A stretch of DNA of 64,000 bases from Flavobacteriales bacterium (GCA_023251095.1 JAHEZL010000023.1:17797-81796), one strand, 5' to 3'. Positions 34,040 through 45,200 are shown, numbered from the stretch's first letter. Program-made: numbers and translations. The notes: generated by a model from the sequence alone, not told the origin.

Positions 34040-37000
34040 TTAATGCTGAACGATCACCTGACTGACTGCAGATTCGTTTTTAAGATTGGTAATTCTTAAA
34101 AAATATTTCCCACTGCTGAAAGAACCCAGCCCTAAGTTAAATTGATTTTCTCCTTCAATAGCCGCCACAATGGCTGAATAAACTTCTTTGCCCTGATCAT
34201 CCATCAAACTTAAAAAACAAGTTCCCCTTGTTTCGCTTTGAAAACTCACCGTCACTAAACCTAATGTTGGATTGGGATACAAAGCAGAGATTTTAAAATG
34301 ACTCTCTTCCTTATTTACAATAGGCACCAAATGGAAGGTCTCATTGGCACCGTTAAAATCATATTGAATCAATTTGTAATAACTATATCCTGATAAAGGC
34401 AAAGAATCAACAAAGGTATAAGACAAAAAATCATTGCTGTTTCCTGCAGCACTCACTTTACCTATACTTTCAAAATGGAGTGCGTCGGAAGAACGCAGAA
34501 TTTCAAAATAATCACTATTGATTTCCGATGCAGTAATCCAATACAAATGAACTTTATTCTCCTTCAATTCCCCTTCAAAAGAAATGAGTTTAACAGGAAG
34601 AGTACTAGTAGGAACTATTTCTCCATCATTCAGCTGACAAGCTGTAAAAGGTAATCCGCTAATAGGATGAGAAAAAAATATCTGTGCTAATTTTCCTCCC
34701 GAAAGTTCGGCACTGTTCCCTGTATATATTTTACCTGATGTACCACTTGAACAATTGAATGCTCCCTGCCATCCCGTGATGCGCAAAAGCGTTGCGGCAG
34801 TCCAGGTGGTACCATCACTTGCTGCAAAATTCAAACTATGATTTCCTGTCCCCAATGCAATAATGGTATTCGCATTAAGGGTTAAAGTACCCATTGTTTC
34901 ACTATATCCGGCAGCCGATCCGGTAGAAAAGGTACCGCCAGCTGCAATGAAATTACTTGAATTTGAAATTCTATTGGCAGCACCCAGCTGCAAAGCACCT
35001 GCGCTTATGGTGGTTGTACCTGTATAAGTATTGGCACCGGAAAGAGTGAGTGTTCCACTGCCCACTTTTGTTAAAGACAAGACCCCACTTGTATTTTGTA
35101 TCACTCCTGAAAAAGTGGTGCTCGTATGATTTCCACCACAGCTCAGCAAAGGTGTTCCTCCTCCCGCAACGTTGTCAATAGTTCCTGAGCCCGCAATTGA
35201 TCCAACCGTTTCGTTAAAGGTATTCATATCTAAAAGACCCGGGGAGGTAACCGTTACAGCACAGGCATTGGGAATTACACCTGCAGTTCCTAACTGCAAA
35301 GTTCCGGCAGTGACAGTAGTGGTTCCACCGAAGGTATTGGCTCCCGATAGTGTCCATGTTCCGGTTCCCGATTTTGCAAGAGAAGTGGTACCGGAACCAT
35401 CTGGAATCACTCCCGCTATCAGTCCGGTTCCCGCAGTAGATCCCTGTAAAGTAAAGGTTTTAGCCCCTGCACCCGTTGCGGTTAAATTACTTGAAAAGGT
35501 AAGTAAACCCGTTCCTGATTGATCAAGAATAGCACCTCCTGTAGTCCCGGCTAAATCAATTACCCTATCAGTACTTTGTACTCCGCCGGTATACTCCAAA
35601 GTACCGGTAGTGGTAGTGGATCCTATTGGAATGGTCCCATTGGCAGCAGTAGTAGGAGCTCCCACAGCGCTGGCTCCTCCTGAAACATCTTTGATGGTAT
35701 TAATGCTTAATGTTCCTTTTCTAATATAAGTAGGTCCGGTATAAGTATTCAATCCGCTTAAAACCTGTTTACCTGCACCTTGTCCGCCGCGGACATTAAA
35801 GGTGCCCGGACCGGAAATAACACCCGAAAAGTCGCTACCTGTTCCTGTTGCAGGCAAATCAATTTCAAAACCATCACCTGCAGCAGCTGTTCCGAAATTA
35901 TTTATGTTACCTGCACCTGCAATATAACCGATAGCATCTTTCTGATTGTTCATGTCCCAGGTCCCTGTAACAGTAATTACTGCATCATTGGTAATTATAT
36001 TTCCCGCGGTAGTATTGTTCAAAGTTGCACCTGCGCTTACTGTCCATGACGTAGCTTTATAGTTGTCATTGCCCGGATTTACAAGATTCAAAGTACCCGC
36101 ACTTACTGTAAATGATCCCGTCCAGTTGGCAGCAGAAACACTTCCTAAAGTCATGGTTCCTGCACCAGCTTTTGTGAGTCCGCTGGTTCCACTAATGGTT
36201 CCGCCAACAGTTAAAGTAGAAGCACTTACAGTCACTGTTCGTGTTGCTGCTCCCATTGCTACAGCACCGGCATCCATATTCAGGGCATTTGATCCTGTGA
36301 AAGTGAAATTACCGTTCCATGTCATAGGGTTGTCGGCTGTCATGGTAATGGTTCCGCCTGAAGTATTATCAATAATGGTTCCGTTGGCAATGGTAAAAGT
36401 ACCTGTACCCAAAGCGGTAGCGTTGTTAATGTTTAGCTGACCGGCAGATAAGCTTACTCCGCTCGAAAAAGTATTTGCGCCTGAGAGGGTTAATGCTCCT
36501 GCACCAGCTTTGGTTATTGCACCTGTTCCACTGATGATTCCACCAATAATCAATGTAGAAGCACTAGCCGTAACGGTTCGTGATGCTGCACCTATGTCCA
36601 CAGCACCGGCATCCATATTCAAGATATTTGATCCCGTAAAAGTAAAACTGCCGTTCCATGTCATCGGATTATCAGCCGTCATGGTAATGGTTCCACCTGA
36701 AGTATTGTCGATGGTAGTTCCGTTGGCAATAACAAAAGTACCTGTACCCAAAGCGGTCGCATGATTAATATTAAGTGTTCCAGCACTAAGAGTCACCCCA
36801 CCTGAAAATGTATTGGCTCCCGATAATGTTAATGCATCTGCTCCGGATTTGACGAGGCTGCCTGTACCACTAATAATTCCACTCAGAGTAGTTGTACCGC
36901 CGGAACTAACAGTGATTGCCAGTCCCCCATTATCAATAGTTCCCGTAAGCGCTAAAGTTCCGCCTGAAGTACTGGTAATGGTAGGTGCTGAAGTACTAAA

Positions 37001-37354
37001 AACAACATTGTTTCCAATCGTCATTGTTAAACTGGCATTACTTGCCGTGATGGCAGAAGCGCCACCGGTAATGGTTACAGAATTACCTGAAAGTGTAAAA
37101 GCACTTGCTGTAGCTGCAAAAGTAACAGAGGTAAAATTGGTTGCTGCTACAAAATCATTGCTGGGAGAAGTTCGGGTTGAACCGTCAAAAATCAAATCGT
37201 CTCCTGCCACAGGCGCTACATCTGAATCCCAGTTTGCAGCAGTGGTCCAATTGTTATCTGCTCCGCCACCATCCCAAGTTTTAGTAGCCGCAAAAACACT
37301 TAAAACACAAAAGTGAGAAACAAACAGTAATATTATTTTGTGTTTTAAAAACAT
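34040..37354 (-). CDS. Secreted protein with autotransporter-type beta-strand (PATR) repeats and T9SS type A sorting domain
   Basis: The protein has 1104 residues with a signal peptide ending at about residue 22 (VFAA) and a start TKTWDGGGADNNWTTAANW typical of PATR proteins. Most of the length is parallel beta-helix repeats with the PATR hallmark ISGTGSLVKSGADALTLSGANTFSGGVTLSAGTLNI. Two neighbouring 113-residue units (DNPMTWNGSFTFTGSN..) are nearly identical. The C-terminal quarter has an FN3-like segment (LPVKLISFEGELKENKVHLYWITASEINSDYFEIL) and a type A sorting domain (LYPNPTLGLVTVSFQS), both closely resembling those of the 12213-14534 protein. It shows a passenger-like helix but uses T9SS rather than a beta-barrel. 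No shared module lies upstream; instead a G10 tract lies 45 bp before the start. Its function is unknown, probably adhesive. Confidence 0.82.
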   Translation of the reverse strand: MFLKHKIILLFVSHFCVLSVFAATKTWDGGGADNNWTTAANWDSDVAPVAGDDLIFDGSTRTSPSNDFVAATNFTSVTFAATASAFTLSGNSVTITGGASAITASNASLTMTIGNNVVFSTSAPTITSTSGGTLALTGTIDNGGLAITVSSGGTTTLSGIISGTGSLVKSGADALTLSGANTFSGGVTLSAGTLNINHATALGTGTFVIANGTTIDNTSGGTITMTADNPMTWNGSFTFTGSNILNMDAGAVDIGAASRTVTASASTLIIGGIISGTGAITKAGAGALTLSGANTFSSGVSLSAGQLNINNATALGTGTFTIANGTIIDNTSGGTITMTADNPMTWNGNFTFTGSNALNMDAGAVAMGAATRTVTVSASTLTVGGTISGTSGLTKAGAGTMTLGSVSAANWTGSFTVSAGTLNLVNPGNDNYKATSWTVSAGATLNNTTAGNIITNDAVITVTGTWDMNNQKDAIGYIAGAGNINNFGTAAAGDGFEIDLPATGTGSDFSGVISGPGTFNVRGGQGAGKQVLSGLNTYTGPTYIRKGTLSINTIKDVSGGASAVGAPTTAANGTIPIGSTTTTGTLEYTGGVQSTDRVIDLAGTTGGAILDQSGTGLLTFSSNLTATGAGAKTFTLQGSTAGTGLIAGVIPDGSGTTSLAKSGTGTWTLSGANTFGGTTTVTAGTLQLGTAGVIPNACAVTVTSPGLLDMNTFNETVGSIAGSGTIDNVAGGGTPLLSCGGNHTSTTFSGVIQNTSGVLSLTKVGSGTLTLSGANTYTGTTTISAGALQLGAANRISNSSNFIAAGGTFSTGSAAGYSETMGTLTLNANTIIALGTGNHSLNFAASDGTTWTAATLLRITGWQGAFNCSSGTSGKIYTGNSAELSGGKLAQIFFSHPISGLPFTACQLNDGEIVPTSTLPVKLISFEGELKENKVHLYWITASEINSDYFEILRSSDALHFESIGKVSAAGNSNDFLSYTFVDSLPLSGYSYYKLIQYDFNGANETFHLVPIVNKEESHFKISALYPNPTLGLVTVSFQSETRGTCFLSLMDDQGKEVYSAIVAAIEGENQFNLGLGSFSSGKYFLRITNLKNESAVSQVIVQH

Positions 37355-37398
37355 TATTTAATTCATTATCCCGAATAGGTTTGAATGTCAAGTATTTC

Positions 37399-37408
37399 GG
37401 GGGGGGGG
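37399..37408. repeat. G10 homopolymer upstream of the PATR protein gene
   Basis: Ten consecutive G residues on the + strand (C10 on the coding strand) lie 45-54 nt before the ATG at 37354. This is the longest G/C homopolymer I noticed in the window. Its place in the likely promoter or leader makes length-dependent expression possible. On the coding strand ATACTTG follows it by a few bases and could be part of a -7 box. Confidence 0.65.
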
Positions 37409-37496
37409 TCGAAAATAAAAATTATTTAACAGAATATTGCTGTGGGAAGCAATTTATCAAATAAGATAATATCGTATTTACATAATATTTAAGCTA

Positions 37497-37528
37497 AAAA
37501 GCCATCCGTCAATCGACGGATGGCTTTT
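37497..37528 (-). terminator. Terminator after the 41501-37530 lectin-stalk gene
   Basis: A 14-bp perfect stem pairs AAAAGCCATCCGTC (37497-37510) with GACGGATGGCTTTT (37515-37528), loop AATC. Read on the minus strand it starts directly after the stop codon and ends in a T-run. It can work on both strands. Confidence 0.88.
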
Positions 37529-37529
37529 G

Positions 37530-40500
37530 TTATTTAAGAAGAGAAACTCTTCCAACTTCTTCTCGGGTTTTTCCATCGTGCTTCCAATCCGACCAGTATT
37601 TGTAAGAGATTTTCCATACATACACATCAATCTGAGCATTTCTCAAATCATTGTATTTTTTCCCGTTCCAGCCGGTATTCATATCATTGGTATGAAAGAT
37701 AACTTCACCCCAACGATCGAAAACAAATAACTCGAAATCGTAAATATTTTCACCGCTCACATAAAAAACATCATTAACACCATCTTCATTGGGCGTAAAT
37801 GCATTGGGTGCAAAAATAGAAGAAGGACAATCTTCAGAAACAATCACTGTGTCATTCGATGTGCATCCAAAATCACTCACTAGTTCAACCCTATATTCAC
37901 CATCCTTTCTAACAGTCATAAACTGTCCGCTTTGTCCGTCACTCCAGTTGTATTGAGTAGCATCGCTTCCTGCATCCAGTAATAATCCGTCCGACAATTT
38001 CACGAAGCAAACTGTTGTATCTTGCATGCCCAACACCTTAGGTTGATCATGTACAAATACTTCCAGATTATCTGTTGCATTACACATCCCTTCATTACTT
38101 ACCGCTATAGAAATTACGCCCGCAGAACTCACTGTAATACTCGACCCTATTTCCCCTGTTCCCCACGTTATACTTACGTTAGTAGGAGTAACCTGTGCAC
38201 TAATTCGCGCACTTTCACCAGCACAAAGATCAATATTAGGTCCAATCTCCACCGTTGGAGTTTTCACAAATCGTGCATTGGCTGCTCCAGTCCCTATGCA
38301 TCCATTAGCATCAGTAACAACAACTGAATAAGCTCCGTCGACAGTAGCAAACAAGGTTTGAGCAGTTGACGCATCATTCCATAAGTAATCGGCTCCCGGG
38401 TTTTCTGCATCAAACACTGCTGTAGTTCCTTCACAACCAACGTAGTCAGCCCCTAGTTTTACGATAGGATTAGGATTGACTGTAAGCGTAGCCATATCGG
38501 AGTTTTTGCAACCATTTACATCAGTAACAGTAACGGTATAAGTTCCTGCTTGTGATACTGTAATCGGATTGATGGCCGAAGTAAAGGCATTTGGTCCAAC
38601 CCAACTATAGACACTATAATTACCCGCATTGAAAGTAGCGGAAAACCCTGCGCATTTTGCCTGATCGGCAACTGCCGGTGTTGGTAAAGGATTGACGATT
38701 AAATCCACATCTCCATCTCCCTGACAACCCAGCGGATCCTGTACATGTACGGCATAATTTCCTGCAACACTAGGACTGATCGCTTGCGTGTTATTGGTGT
38801 ATCCGGCCGGACCGATCCATGCGTAAGTCACGCCCGCAGCTGCATAGTTGGCCGTGAAAGTAATGTTATCTCCTGCACAAATACTTTTGTCGGCTCCTAA
38901 ATCAATAGTCAGATTCGGATTTACCGTTACATCTATTGCATCACTGTTTTTACAACCGTTGGCATCCGTCACTGTAACAGTATAAGTTCCTGCTGTACTC
39001 ACAGAAATAGAGGAAGTGGTTTGGTTTCCCGGCGCCCATTTATAAACAGAGAAAGTAGCTCCTGCATCTATTGTTACAGATGCCCCTGCACACATACTTT
39101 GATTGGCTCCCAAATCCACAACCGGCAATGTATTCACTGTTAAAACGCCTGTTGCAAAAGCTTTACAGCCTTTGGCATCAGTCACCTGAACAGTGTAATT
39201 CCCTGCAATACTTCCTGTTGTTGTTTGCGCCGCTCCAGTTCCATTGGCACTCCACAAATAAGCAGCATATCCTGCTCCTGCATCAAAGGTTGCTGCAGGA
39301 TCTCCGGTGCATATTGCTTTGTTTGCTACAACAGGTGTTGGCAAGGCATTTACTGTTAAAACTGCTGTTGTTGTAGCCGAACAACCTCCGGCACTGGTAA
39401 CCACCACAGTATAATTTCCTGCTGTATTCCCTGTAGTTGTTTGTGCTGTACCCGTTCCATTCACACTCCAGGTGTAGGAAGTATAACCCGGTCCGGCATC
39501 AAAAGTAACAGCCGGATCTCCGGCACATATTGCCTTATTTGCAACTATAGGTGCTACTGCAGAGCCCGTAGATAAAACTCCTGTTGCTGAAGCCTTGCAG
39601 CCTTTAGCATCTGTTACCTGAACGGTATAATTTCCGGCTGTAGTTCCCGAAGTGGTTTGAGCAGTTCCTGTTCCCAATGCGCTCCACAAATAAGCAGAAT
39701 ATCCCGGTCCTGCGTCAAAAGTAGCAGAACCACCACCACAAATAGATTGATTGGCTACTGAAGGTGTTGGCAATGCATTTACTGTTAACACTCCTGTTGC
39801 TGAAGCTTTACAACCTTTGGCATCAGTTACCTGAACAGTATAATTTCCTGCTGTAGTTCCACTTGTTGTTTGTGCAGTACCTGTTCCATTCACGCTCCAA
39901 ACATAGGACGTATAAGAACCTGCATCAAAAGTAGCAGCAGGATCTCCTGCACAAATTGCTTTATTGGCTACTGTTGGTGTTGGCAATGCGTTTACTGTCA
40001 ACACCCCAGTTGCTGAAGCTTTACAACCTTTGGCATCAGTCACCTGAACAGTATAATTTCCGGCAGTAGTGCCCGAAGTGGTTTGCGCTGTTCCTGTTCC
40101 GTTGGCGCTCCACAAATAAGCAGAATAAGAACCTGCATCAAAAGTAGCAGCAGGATCTCCTGCGCAAATTGCTTTATTGGCTACTGTTGGTGTTGGCAAT
40201 GCGTTTACTGTCAATACCCCTGTTGCTGAAGCTTTACAACCTTTGGCGTCTGTCACCTGAACAGTGTAGTTTCCTGCGGTAGTTCCCGAAGTGGTTTGAG
40301 CGGTTCCGCTTCCGTTAGCACTCCAAGCATAAGCAGAATAAGCTCCTGTAGTAAAAGTAGCAGCAGGATCACCCGCACAAATAGCATTATTAGCTACTGT
40401 TGGTGTTGGTAAGGCATTCACCACCAAAACTCCTGTATCTTTAGCCGAACAACCCGCAGCATTGGTAACGTCAACAATGTAATTACCTGCACCGGTACTT

Positions 40501-41501
40501 GATGTAGTGGTAGCTGTTCCCGTTCCCAAACCGCTCCATTGAATAGAAGTAAAAGGACCACCGCCTCCCGTAACAACAGTGAAATTAGGAAAAGGATCTC
40601 CTGCGCAGATGGCCTGATCGGCAACATCAGGATCAGGCAAACCAATAACAGCTCCTGCATTGTCGCTGATGCTGGCTCCTTTACTTACGGTAATCGGACT
40701 GTAGGCTCCGAACTTAGCAGACGACCAGCTGATGTTCAAACCACCAGCACCAAAATAACTTTGCAAACTTAATCCGCCTCCACCCATATTGTAATTCAAT
40801 CTTGTCACTCCATCAATCGTTACCAATAAAACAGTAGTGGATGGAGTATAAGTAATGCAAATCGTATGTTCCTTACCATCTTCCAGATTTCCTACATTTC
40901 CGGTAGTACCTGCTACTAAACCTGCATCACTCGCATCACCTTGCTTATGGACAGATATCTCATCGTTAATTGAACCTCCGCCTCCACCTCCGTAAGCATT
41001 ATCAAAATTAGCTCCTCCCATACTGCTATAGGTATCAAATTCAACCGTAATCATTTTGGTAGCGGGATTCGTTGGATCACCCACAGCACCCATGTATCCC
41101 AATCCTCCGGCAGTTGAAAGAACTCCGTAAGGACTGCCATTGTTAATATTGTAAGTAGAAGTGCTTTTATAAAATGAAAAAGCTGCACCATCTCCTTTTG
41201 AATCACTGCCTACTCCATCATTACCCGGACATGCAAAAAACACCTGGTAACACTGACTGAATACAGCTCCTGTACTAGGATCATAAGGATTAGTAGTTTC
41301 CAATATAGCACCTGAACTTTGTCCAAACGTAGCCGTTTGCAACTGAACTACGCCATTGCCCCAGTCGGTAATTCCTGAAGCATTGTATTGCTGAGAAGCA
41401 TCCCATCCACCACTTAATTGAGCAGAAATATTGCCGGCGCCTAAAAACATCATGACAACTGCCAGCGTGGATTTTTTCAGTATCGTTAATTTAATTCTCA
41501 T
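37530..41501 (-). CDS. Lectin-headed surface protein with Ig-like repeat stalk and T9SS type B sorting domain
   Basis: The protein has 1323 residues. After a signal peptide (1-27, NISAQ) comes an L-type-lectin-like domain (about 28-285: GGWDASQQYNASGITDWGNGVVQL, GGLGYMG, MITVEFDTYSS). About 13 Ig-like modules follow, most with a Cys near the start (ICAGDPAATFDAG) and one near the end (DAKGCKASATG). Modules 2-7 are 71-residue copies with little divergence. The C-terminus (about 1230-1323, FAPNAFTPNEDGVNDVF..FVFDRWGEVIF) is a type B sorting domain. I infer a long surface adhesin presenting a glycan-binding head. It is driven by a class A module and is divergent from the related 42239 gene. Confidence 0.85.
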   Translation of the reverse strand: MRIKLTILKKSTLAVVMMFLGAGNISAQLSGGWDASQQYNASGITDWGNGVVQLQTATFGQSSGAILETTNPYDPSTGAVFSQCYQVFFACPGNDGVGSDSKGDGAAFSFYKSTSTYNINNGSPYGVLSTAGGLGYMGAVGDPTNPATKMITVEFDTYSSMGGANFDNAYGGGGGGSINDEISVHKQGDASDAGLVAGTTGNVGNLEDGKEHTICITYTPSTTVLLVTIDGVTRLNYNMGGGGLSLQSYFGAGGLNISWSSAKFGAYSPITVSKGASISDNAGAVIGLPDPDVADQAICAGDPFPNFTVVTGGGGPFTSIQWSGLGTGTATTTSSTGAGNYIVDVTNAAGCSAKDTGVLVVNALPTPTVANNAICAGDPAATFTTGAYSAYAWSANGSGTAQTTSGTTAGNYTVQVTDAKGCKASATGVLTVNALPTPTVANKAICAGDPAATFDAGSYSAYLWSANGTGTAQTTSGTTAGNYTVQVTDAKGCKASATGVLTVNALPTPTVANKAICAGDPAATFDAGSYTSYVWSVNGTGTAQTTSGTTAGNYTVQVTDAKGCKASATGVLTVNALPTPSVANQSICGGGSATFDAGPGYSAYLWSALGTGTAQTTSGTTAGNYTVQVTDAKGCKASATGVLSTGSAVAPIVANKAICAGDPAVTFDAGPGYTSYTWSVNGTGTAQTTTGNTAGNYTVVVTSAGGCSATTTAVLTVNALPTPVVANKAICTGDPAATFDAGAGYAAYLWSANGTGAAQTTTGSIAGNYTVQVTDAKGCKAFATGVLTVNTLPVVDLGANQSMCAGASVTIDAGATFSVYKWAPGNQTTSSISVSTAGTYTVTVTDANGCKNSDAIDVTVNPNLTIDLGADKSICAGDNITFTANYAAAGVTYAWIGPAGYTNNTQAISPSVAGNYAVHVQDPLGCQGDGDVDLIVNPLPTPAVADQAKCAGFSATFNAGNYSVYSWVGPNAFTSAINPITVSQAGTYTVTVTDVNGCKNSDMATLTVNPNPIVKLGADYVGCEGTTAVFDAENPGADYLWNDASTAQTLFATVDGAYSVVVTDANGCIGTGAANARFVKTPTVEIGPNIDLCAGESARISAQVTPTNVSITWGTGEIGSSITVSSAGVISIAVSNEGMCNATDNLEVFVHDQPKVLGMQDTTVCFVKLSDGLLLDAGSDATQYNWSDGQSGQFMTVRKDGEYRVELVSDFGCTSNDTVIVSEDCPSSIFAPNAFTPNEDGVNDVFYVSGENIYDFELFVFDRWGEVIFHTNDMNTGWNGKKYNDLRNAQIDVYVWKISYKYWSDWKHDGKTREEVGRVSLLK
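39130..40420 (-). repeat. 213-bp tandem repeat coding Ig-like modules
   Basis: About six copies of a 71-codon unit beginning LPTPTVANKAICAGDPAATF. Neighbouring copies at about 39980 and 40193 start with almost the same bases at an exact 213-bp offset. Near-identity of the central copies points to recent duplication or gene conversion, and copy number may vary between strains. Confidence 0.8.
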
Positions 41502-41598
41502 AGATCTATAATTTTAACAAGACCGCTTGATTAATTATCGTTTCATCAAGTAGGACTCTTTACATCCTATAACAATCAAATAAACATTATAACTACTG

Positions 41599-41724
41599 CT
41601 AAATCCACTTGTCCTTGAAGAATCAAGATAAAACACAAAACCAAATAGAATTAAGTGTTTGATTATCAAACTACAAATGAACATGAGTAGAATTATAAAT
41701 ATGGCCTGATCCAGAAAAAATATG
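41599..41724 (-). promoter_or_regulatory. Shared regulatory module, class A copy, upstream of the 41501 lectin-stalk gene
   Basis: On the minus strand: TCATATTT (about 41725-41718), CCATATTT (41704-41697) 21 bp on, perfect dyad TTTGAT-A-ATCAAA (41670-41658, centre 41664), TTGATTCTTCAAGGACAA from 41626, and TGGATTTAG from 41607. Centre to -7 is 57 bp and TTG to -7 is 19 bp. The sequence matches the copy at 33456-33582 over most of its length. Between here and the oppositely facing module at 41978 there are about 250 bp of AT-rich sequence in which I see nothing. Confidence 0.75.
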
Positions 41725-41977
41725 AAGCCTGCTCGGCAACATGAATGTTAATTTAAGTTGGTGAAAGTATTTAAATCATCAAAAAACAATAAGGTTATCC
41801 CAAAGTTGAATACCTTATAGATCCTATATTAAATGTTCAATGGAAGTTTAAAAAAAAGGATAGAAAAATTCAATCTGAAAACATTTAAACGAACCATTTT
41901 ATCTATTTCAATGATAAATTCATACGTATTTTATCTTAGTTCGTCTACGTGACGATCAATAATAGGGCTCTTTTTAT

Positions 41978-42083
41978 CTATATTTTTTTACGCTCATAAA
42001 TTTAAATTAACACTGAAAATCAAGCACTTAAAACCATACCGCACTATTTTTTATTCATATAAAAATTTGACAACTAGATTCTC
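41978..42083 (+). promoter_or_regulatory. Shared regulatory module, class B copy, upstream of the 42239 lectin-stalk gene
   Basis: Box 1 CTATATTT is at 41978-41985, box 2 CTGAAAATCA at 42013-42022 (centre 42018) followed by CACTTAA, a -33-like TTCAT starts at 42054, and a -7-like TAGATTCTC at 42075. Centre to -7 is 57 bp and TTG-equivalent to -7 is 21 bp. The leader to the ATG at 42239 would be about 150 nt and is AT-rich without a clear hairpin. Confidence 0.65.
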
Positions 42084-42238
42084 ATGTGACAATGCTCGTA
42101 TTTTGATCGTAAGATATTCTAGTAAATCAGACAAAAAAGAATAGCGAAACATTTTATACTTATTGAGATATAAAACTTCAGTCTGATTTAAGAAGTCGCA
42201 AAAGATTTTTAAAGAATGATAAAACAGGCGAAAAAAAT

Positions 42239-45200
42239 ATGAATACTTCTTATCAACCAAACAATACTTTTGAAAAAGCATTTTGCCCGAAAAGAAAAAA
42301 AGGCCTGGCGCTTTTCATATTATTGTTATCCCTTGGCGCTCTTCAGGCCCAAAGCGGTGGTTGGGATGCAAGCGCCACTAACGGTGTTAGCGGATATACC
42401 GACCACGGCAATGGAGTAATTCAATTACTAAGTACTGCAAGTACCGGTTGTGCAGCAGCAGCGATTCACGAAACTTCTTCCACTTATAATCCTACTACCA
42501 GCGATTTCAATCAATGCTACCAAGTATATTTTGGTTGTTTGGGGAATGACAATATCGGCAGCGACTCCAAAGGTGACGGATTGGCTTTTTCATTTTGGAA
42601 AAACTCTGCTACATACAACATTAACAATGGTAGTGCCTGCGGTGGTGGATTGGGCTACATGGGTTCTGCTTCAGACGGTAAAATGATTACCATTGAATTC
42701 GACACCTGGAGCAGTCAGGGTAATTCAGGTTTTGATGCTTCTTATGGCGGTGGCGGCTCCGGAATCAACGATGAGATTGCTCTGCAAAGAGATGGAACTG
42801 CCAATGATGGCGGCAGAATTACCAGTACCAATGCAGGAAATCTGGAAGATGGATTGGAACATACTGTTTGTATTACATATAACCGTACAACACATATACT
42901 GTTAGTGACTATCGATGGCGTTACAAAATTAAGCTCCGATCTTACAGGATCTCCTTATGAACTGGGTGCTTATTTTGGTAATACAGGATTGAATCAAACC
43001 TGGTCATCAGGTAAATTCGGTGCTACCAATGCAGCTACAGTAAGCAAGGGAGCTGATATTTCCGACAATGCCGGTGCTGCTCTCAATCAAGTCACCGTAT
43101 CTCTGGCCAACCAAACCGTATGTTCGGGTACCAGCGCAACTTTTGATGCAGGAGGAGGCTATACCTCTTATGCCTGGAGTGCTAATGGAAGTGGTGGCGC
43201 ACAAACCAGCAGCGGAACGGCAGCCGGAAATTATACTGTCACTGTTACCAATGCTGCCGGCTGTTCAGGCGTTGCCACCGGAGTTTTAACCGTAGATGCT
43301 ACAACAGTTGGCGGAAGTGTAACTGCTGATGCAACAGTTTGTTCAGGATCAAATGGAGCAACTTTAACTTTAGCGGGACATACAGGAAGCATTGTTAAAT
43401 GGCAAAGCTCAACTGATAATTTTGTGACTCCTGTGGATATTGCCAATGTCACTACCACTCAAACTTACACCAATCTTGTTAGCGCTACAAAATATCGGGC
43501 TGTTGTAAAATCCGGACTCTGTGCCTCTGCAAATTCTGCCGCCGCAACAATCACCATTGATCCTGCAACGGTGGCCGGATCTGTAACTGCTGACGCAACG
43601 GTTTGTTCAGGATCCAATGGAGCAACTTTAACTCTTGCAGGACACACTGGAAGCATTGTTAAATGGCAAAGATCTACTGATAATTTCGTGACGCCTGTGG
43701 ATATTGCCAACGTTACTACCACTCAAACTTATTCAAACATCACTGCAACTACTAAATACAGAGCGGTTGTAAAATCAGGAACTTGTGCTTCTGCTAATTC
43801 TGCTGCTGCAACAATTACTGTTGATCCTGCAACTGTTGCCGGTTCTGTTACTGCCGATGCAACAGTTTGTTCTGGAGCAAACGGTGCTACCTTAACTCTT
43901 GCAGGACACACAGGAAGCATTGTAAAATGGCAAAGCTCAACTGATAATTTTGTAACTCCTGTGGATATTGCTAACGTTACTACCACTCAGGCTTATTTAA
44001 ACATCACTGCTACAACAAAATACAGAGCAGTTGTGAAATCAGGAACTTGTGCTTCTGCTAATTCTGCTGCTGCAACAATTACCATTGATCCTGCAACAGT
44101 TGCAGGTTCTGTTACTGCTGATGCAACGGTTTGTTCAGGATCAAATGGTGCAACTTTAACATTGGCGGGGCATACAGGAAGCATTGTTAAATGGCAAAGC
44201 TCCACCGATAATTTCGTGACACCTGTTGACATTGCCAATGTTACTACCACTCAAGCTTATTTAAACATCACTGCAACTACCAAATACAGAGCTGTGGTAA
44301 AATCCGGAACTTGTGCTTCTGCTAATTCAGCGGCGGCGACAATCACTGTAGATCCTCCAACGGTGGCAGGTTCCGTTACAGCTGATGCCACAGTTTGTTC
44401 AGGAGCAAACGGTGCTACTTTAACTTTAGCAGGACATACCGGAAGCATTGTAAAATGGCAAAGCTCCACGGATAATTTTGTAACTCCTGTGGATATTGCC
44501 AACGTTACCACCACTCAGACTTATTTAAACATCACTACAACTACTAAATACAGAGCGGTTGTGAAATCAGGAACTTGTGCTTCTGCTAATTCTGCTGCTG
44601 CAACTATCACCATTGATCCTGCAACAGTTGCAGGTTCTGTTACTGCTGATGCAACAGTTTGTTCAGGATCAAATGGTGCAACTTTAACTCTTGCAGGACA
44701 CACAGGAAGCATTGTAAAATGGCAAAGCTCCACTGATAATTTCGTGACTCCGGTTGATATCGCCAATATTACTACCACTCAGGCTTATTTAAATATCACT
44801 GCAACAACAAAATACAGAGCGGTTGTGAAATCAGGAACTTGTGCTTCTGCTAATTCTGCTGCTGCAACAATTACAGTTGATCCTGCAACAGTTGCAGGTT
44901 CTGTTACTGCCGACGCAACAGTTTGTTCAGGAGCAAATGGCGCTACTTTAACTTTAGCAGGTCACACCGGAAGTATCGTTAAATGGCAAAGATCTACTGA
45001 TAATTTCGTGACACCAATTGACATTGCTAACGCTACTACCACTCAGGCTTATTTAAACATCACTACAACTACTAAATACAGAGCGATTGTAAAATCAGGA
45101 ACTTGTACTTCTGCTAATTCTGCTGCCGCAACAATTACTGTTGATCCGGCATCAGCAAGCGGAACAGTTAGTTCCGATGCAACAGTTTGTTCAGGAGCAA

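Noticed and set aside
34040..37354. Possible classical autotransporter
   Set aside because: PATR repeats are present, but there is no C-terminal beta-barrel; the protein ends in a T9SS type A sorting domain instead.
42051..42281. 76-codon minus-strand open frame in the leader of the 42239 gene
   Set aside because: It overlaps the class B regulatory module and the gene start, is AT-rich and shows no domain.
43231..44778. Ladder of similar 85-codon open frames on the minus strand at 264-bp intervals
   Set aside because: They are the antisense frames of the twelve tandem repeats of the lectin protein; the periodicity fully explains them.
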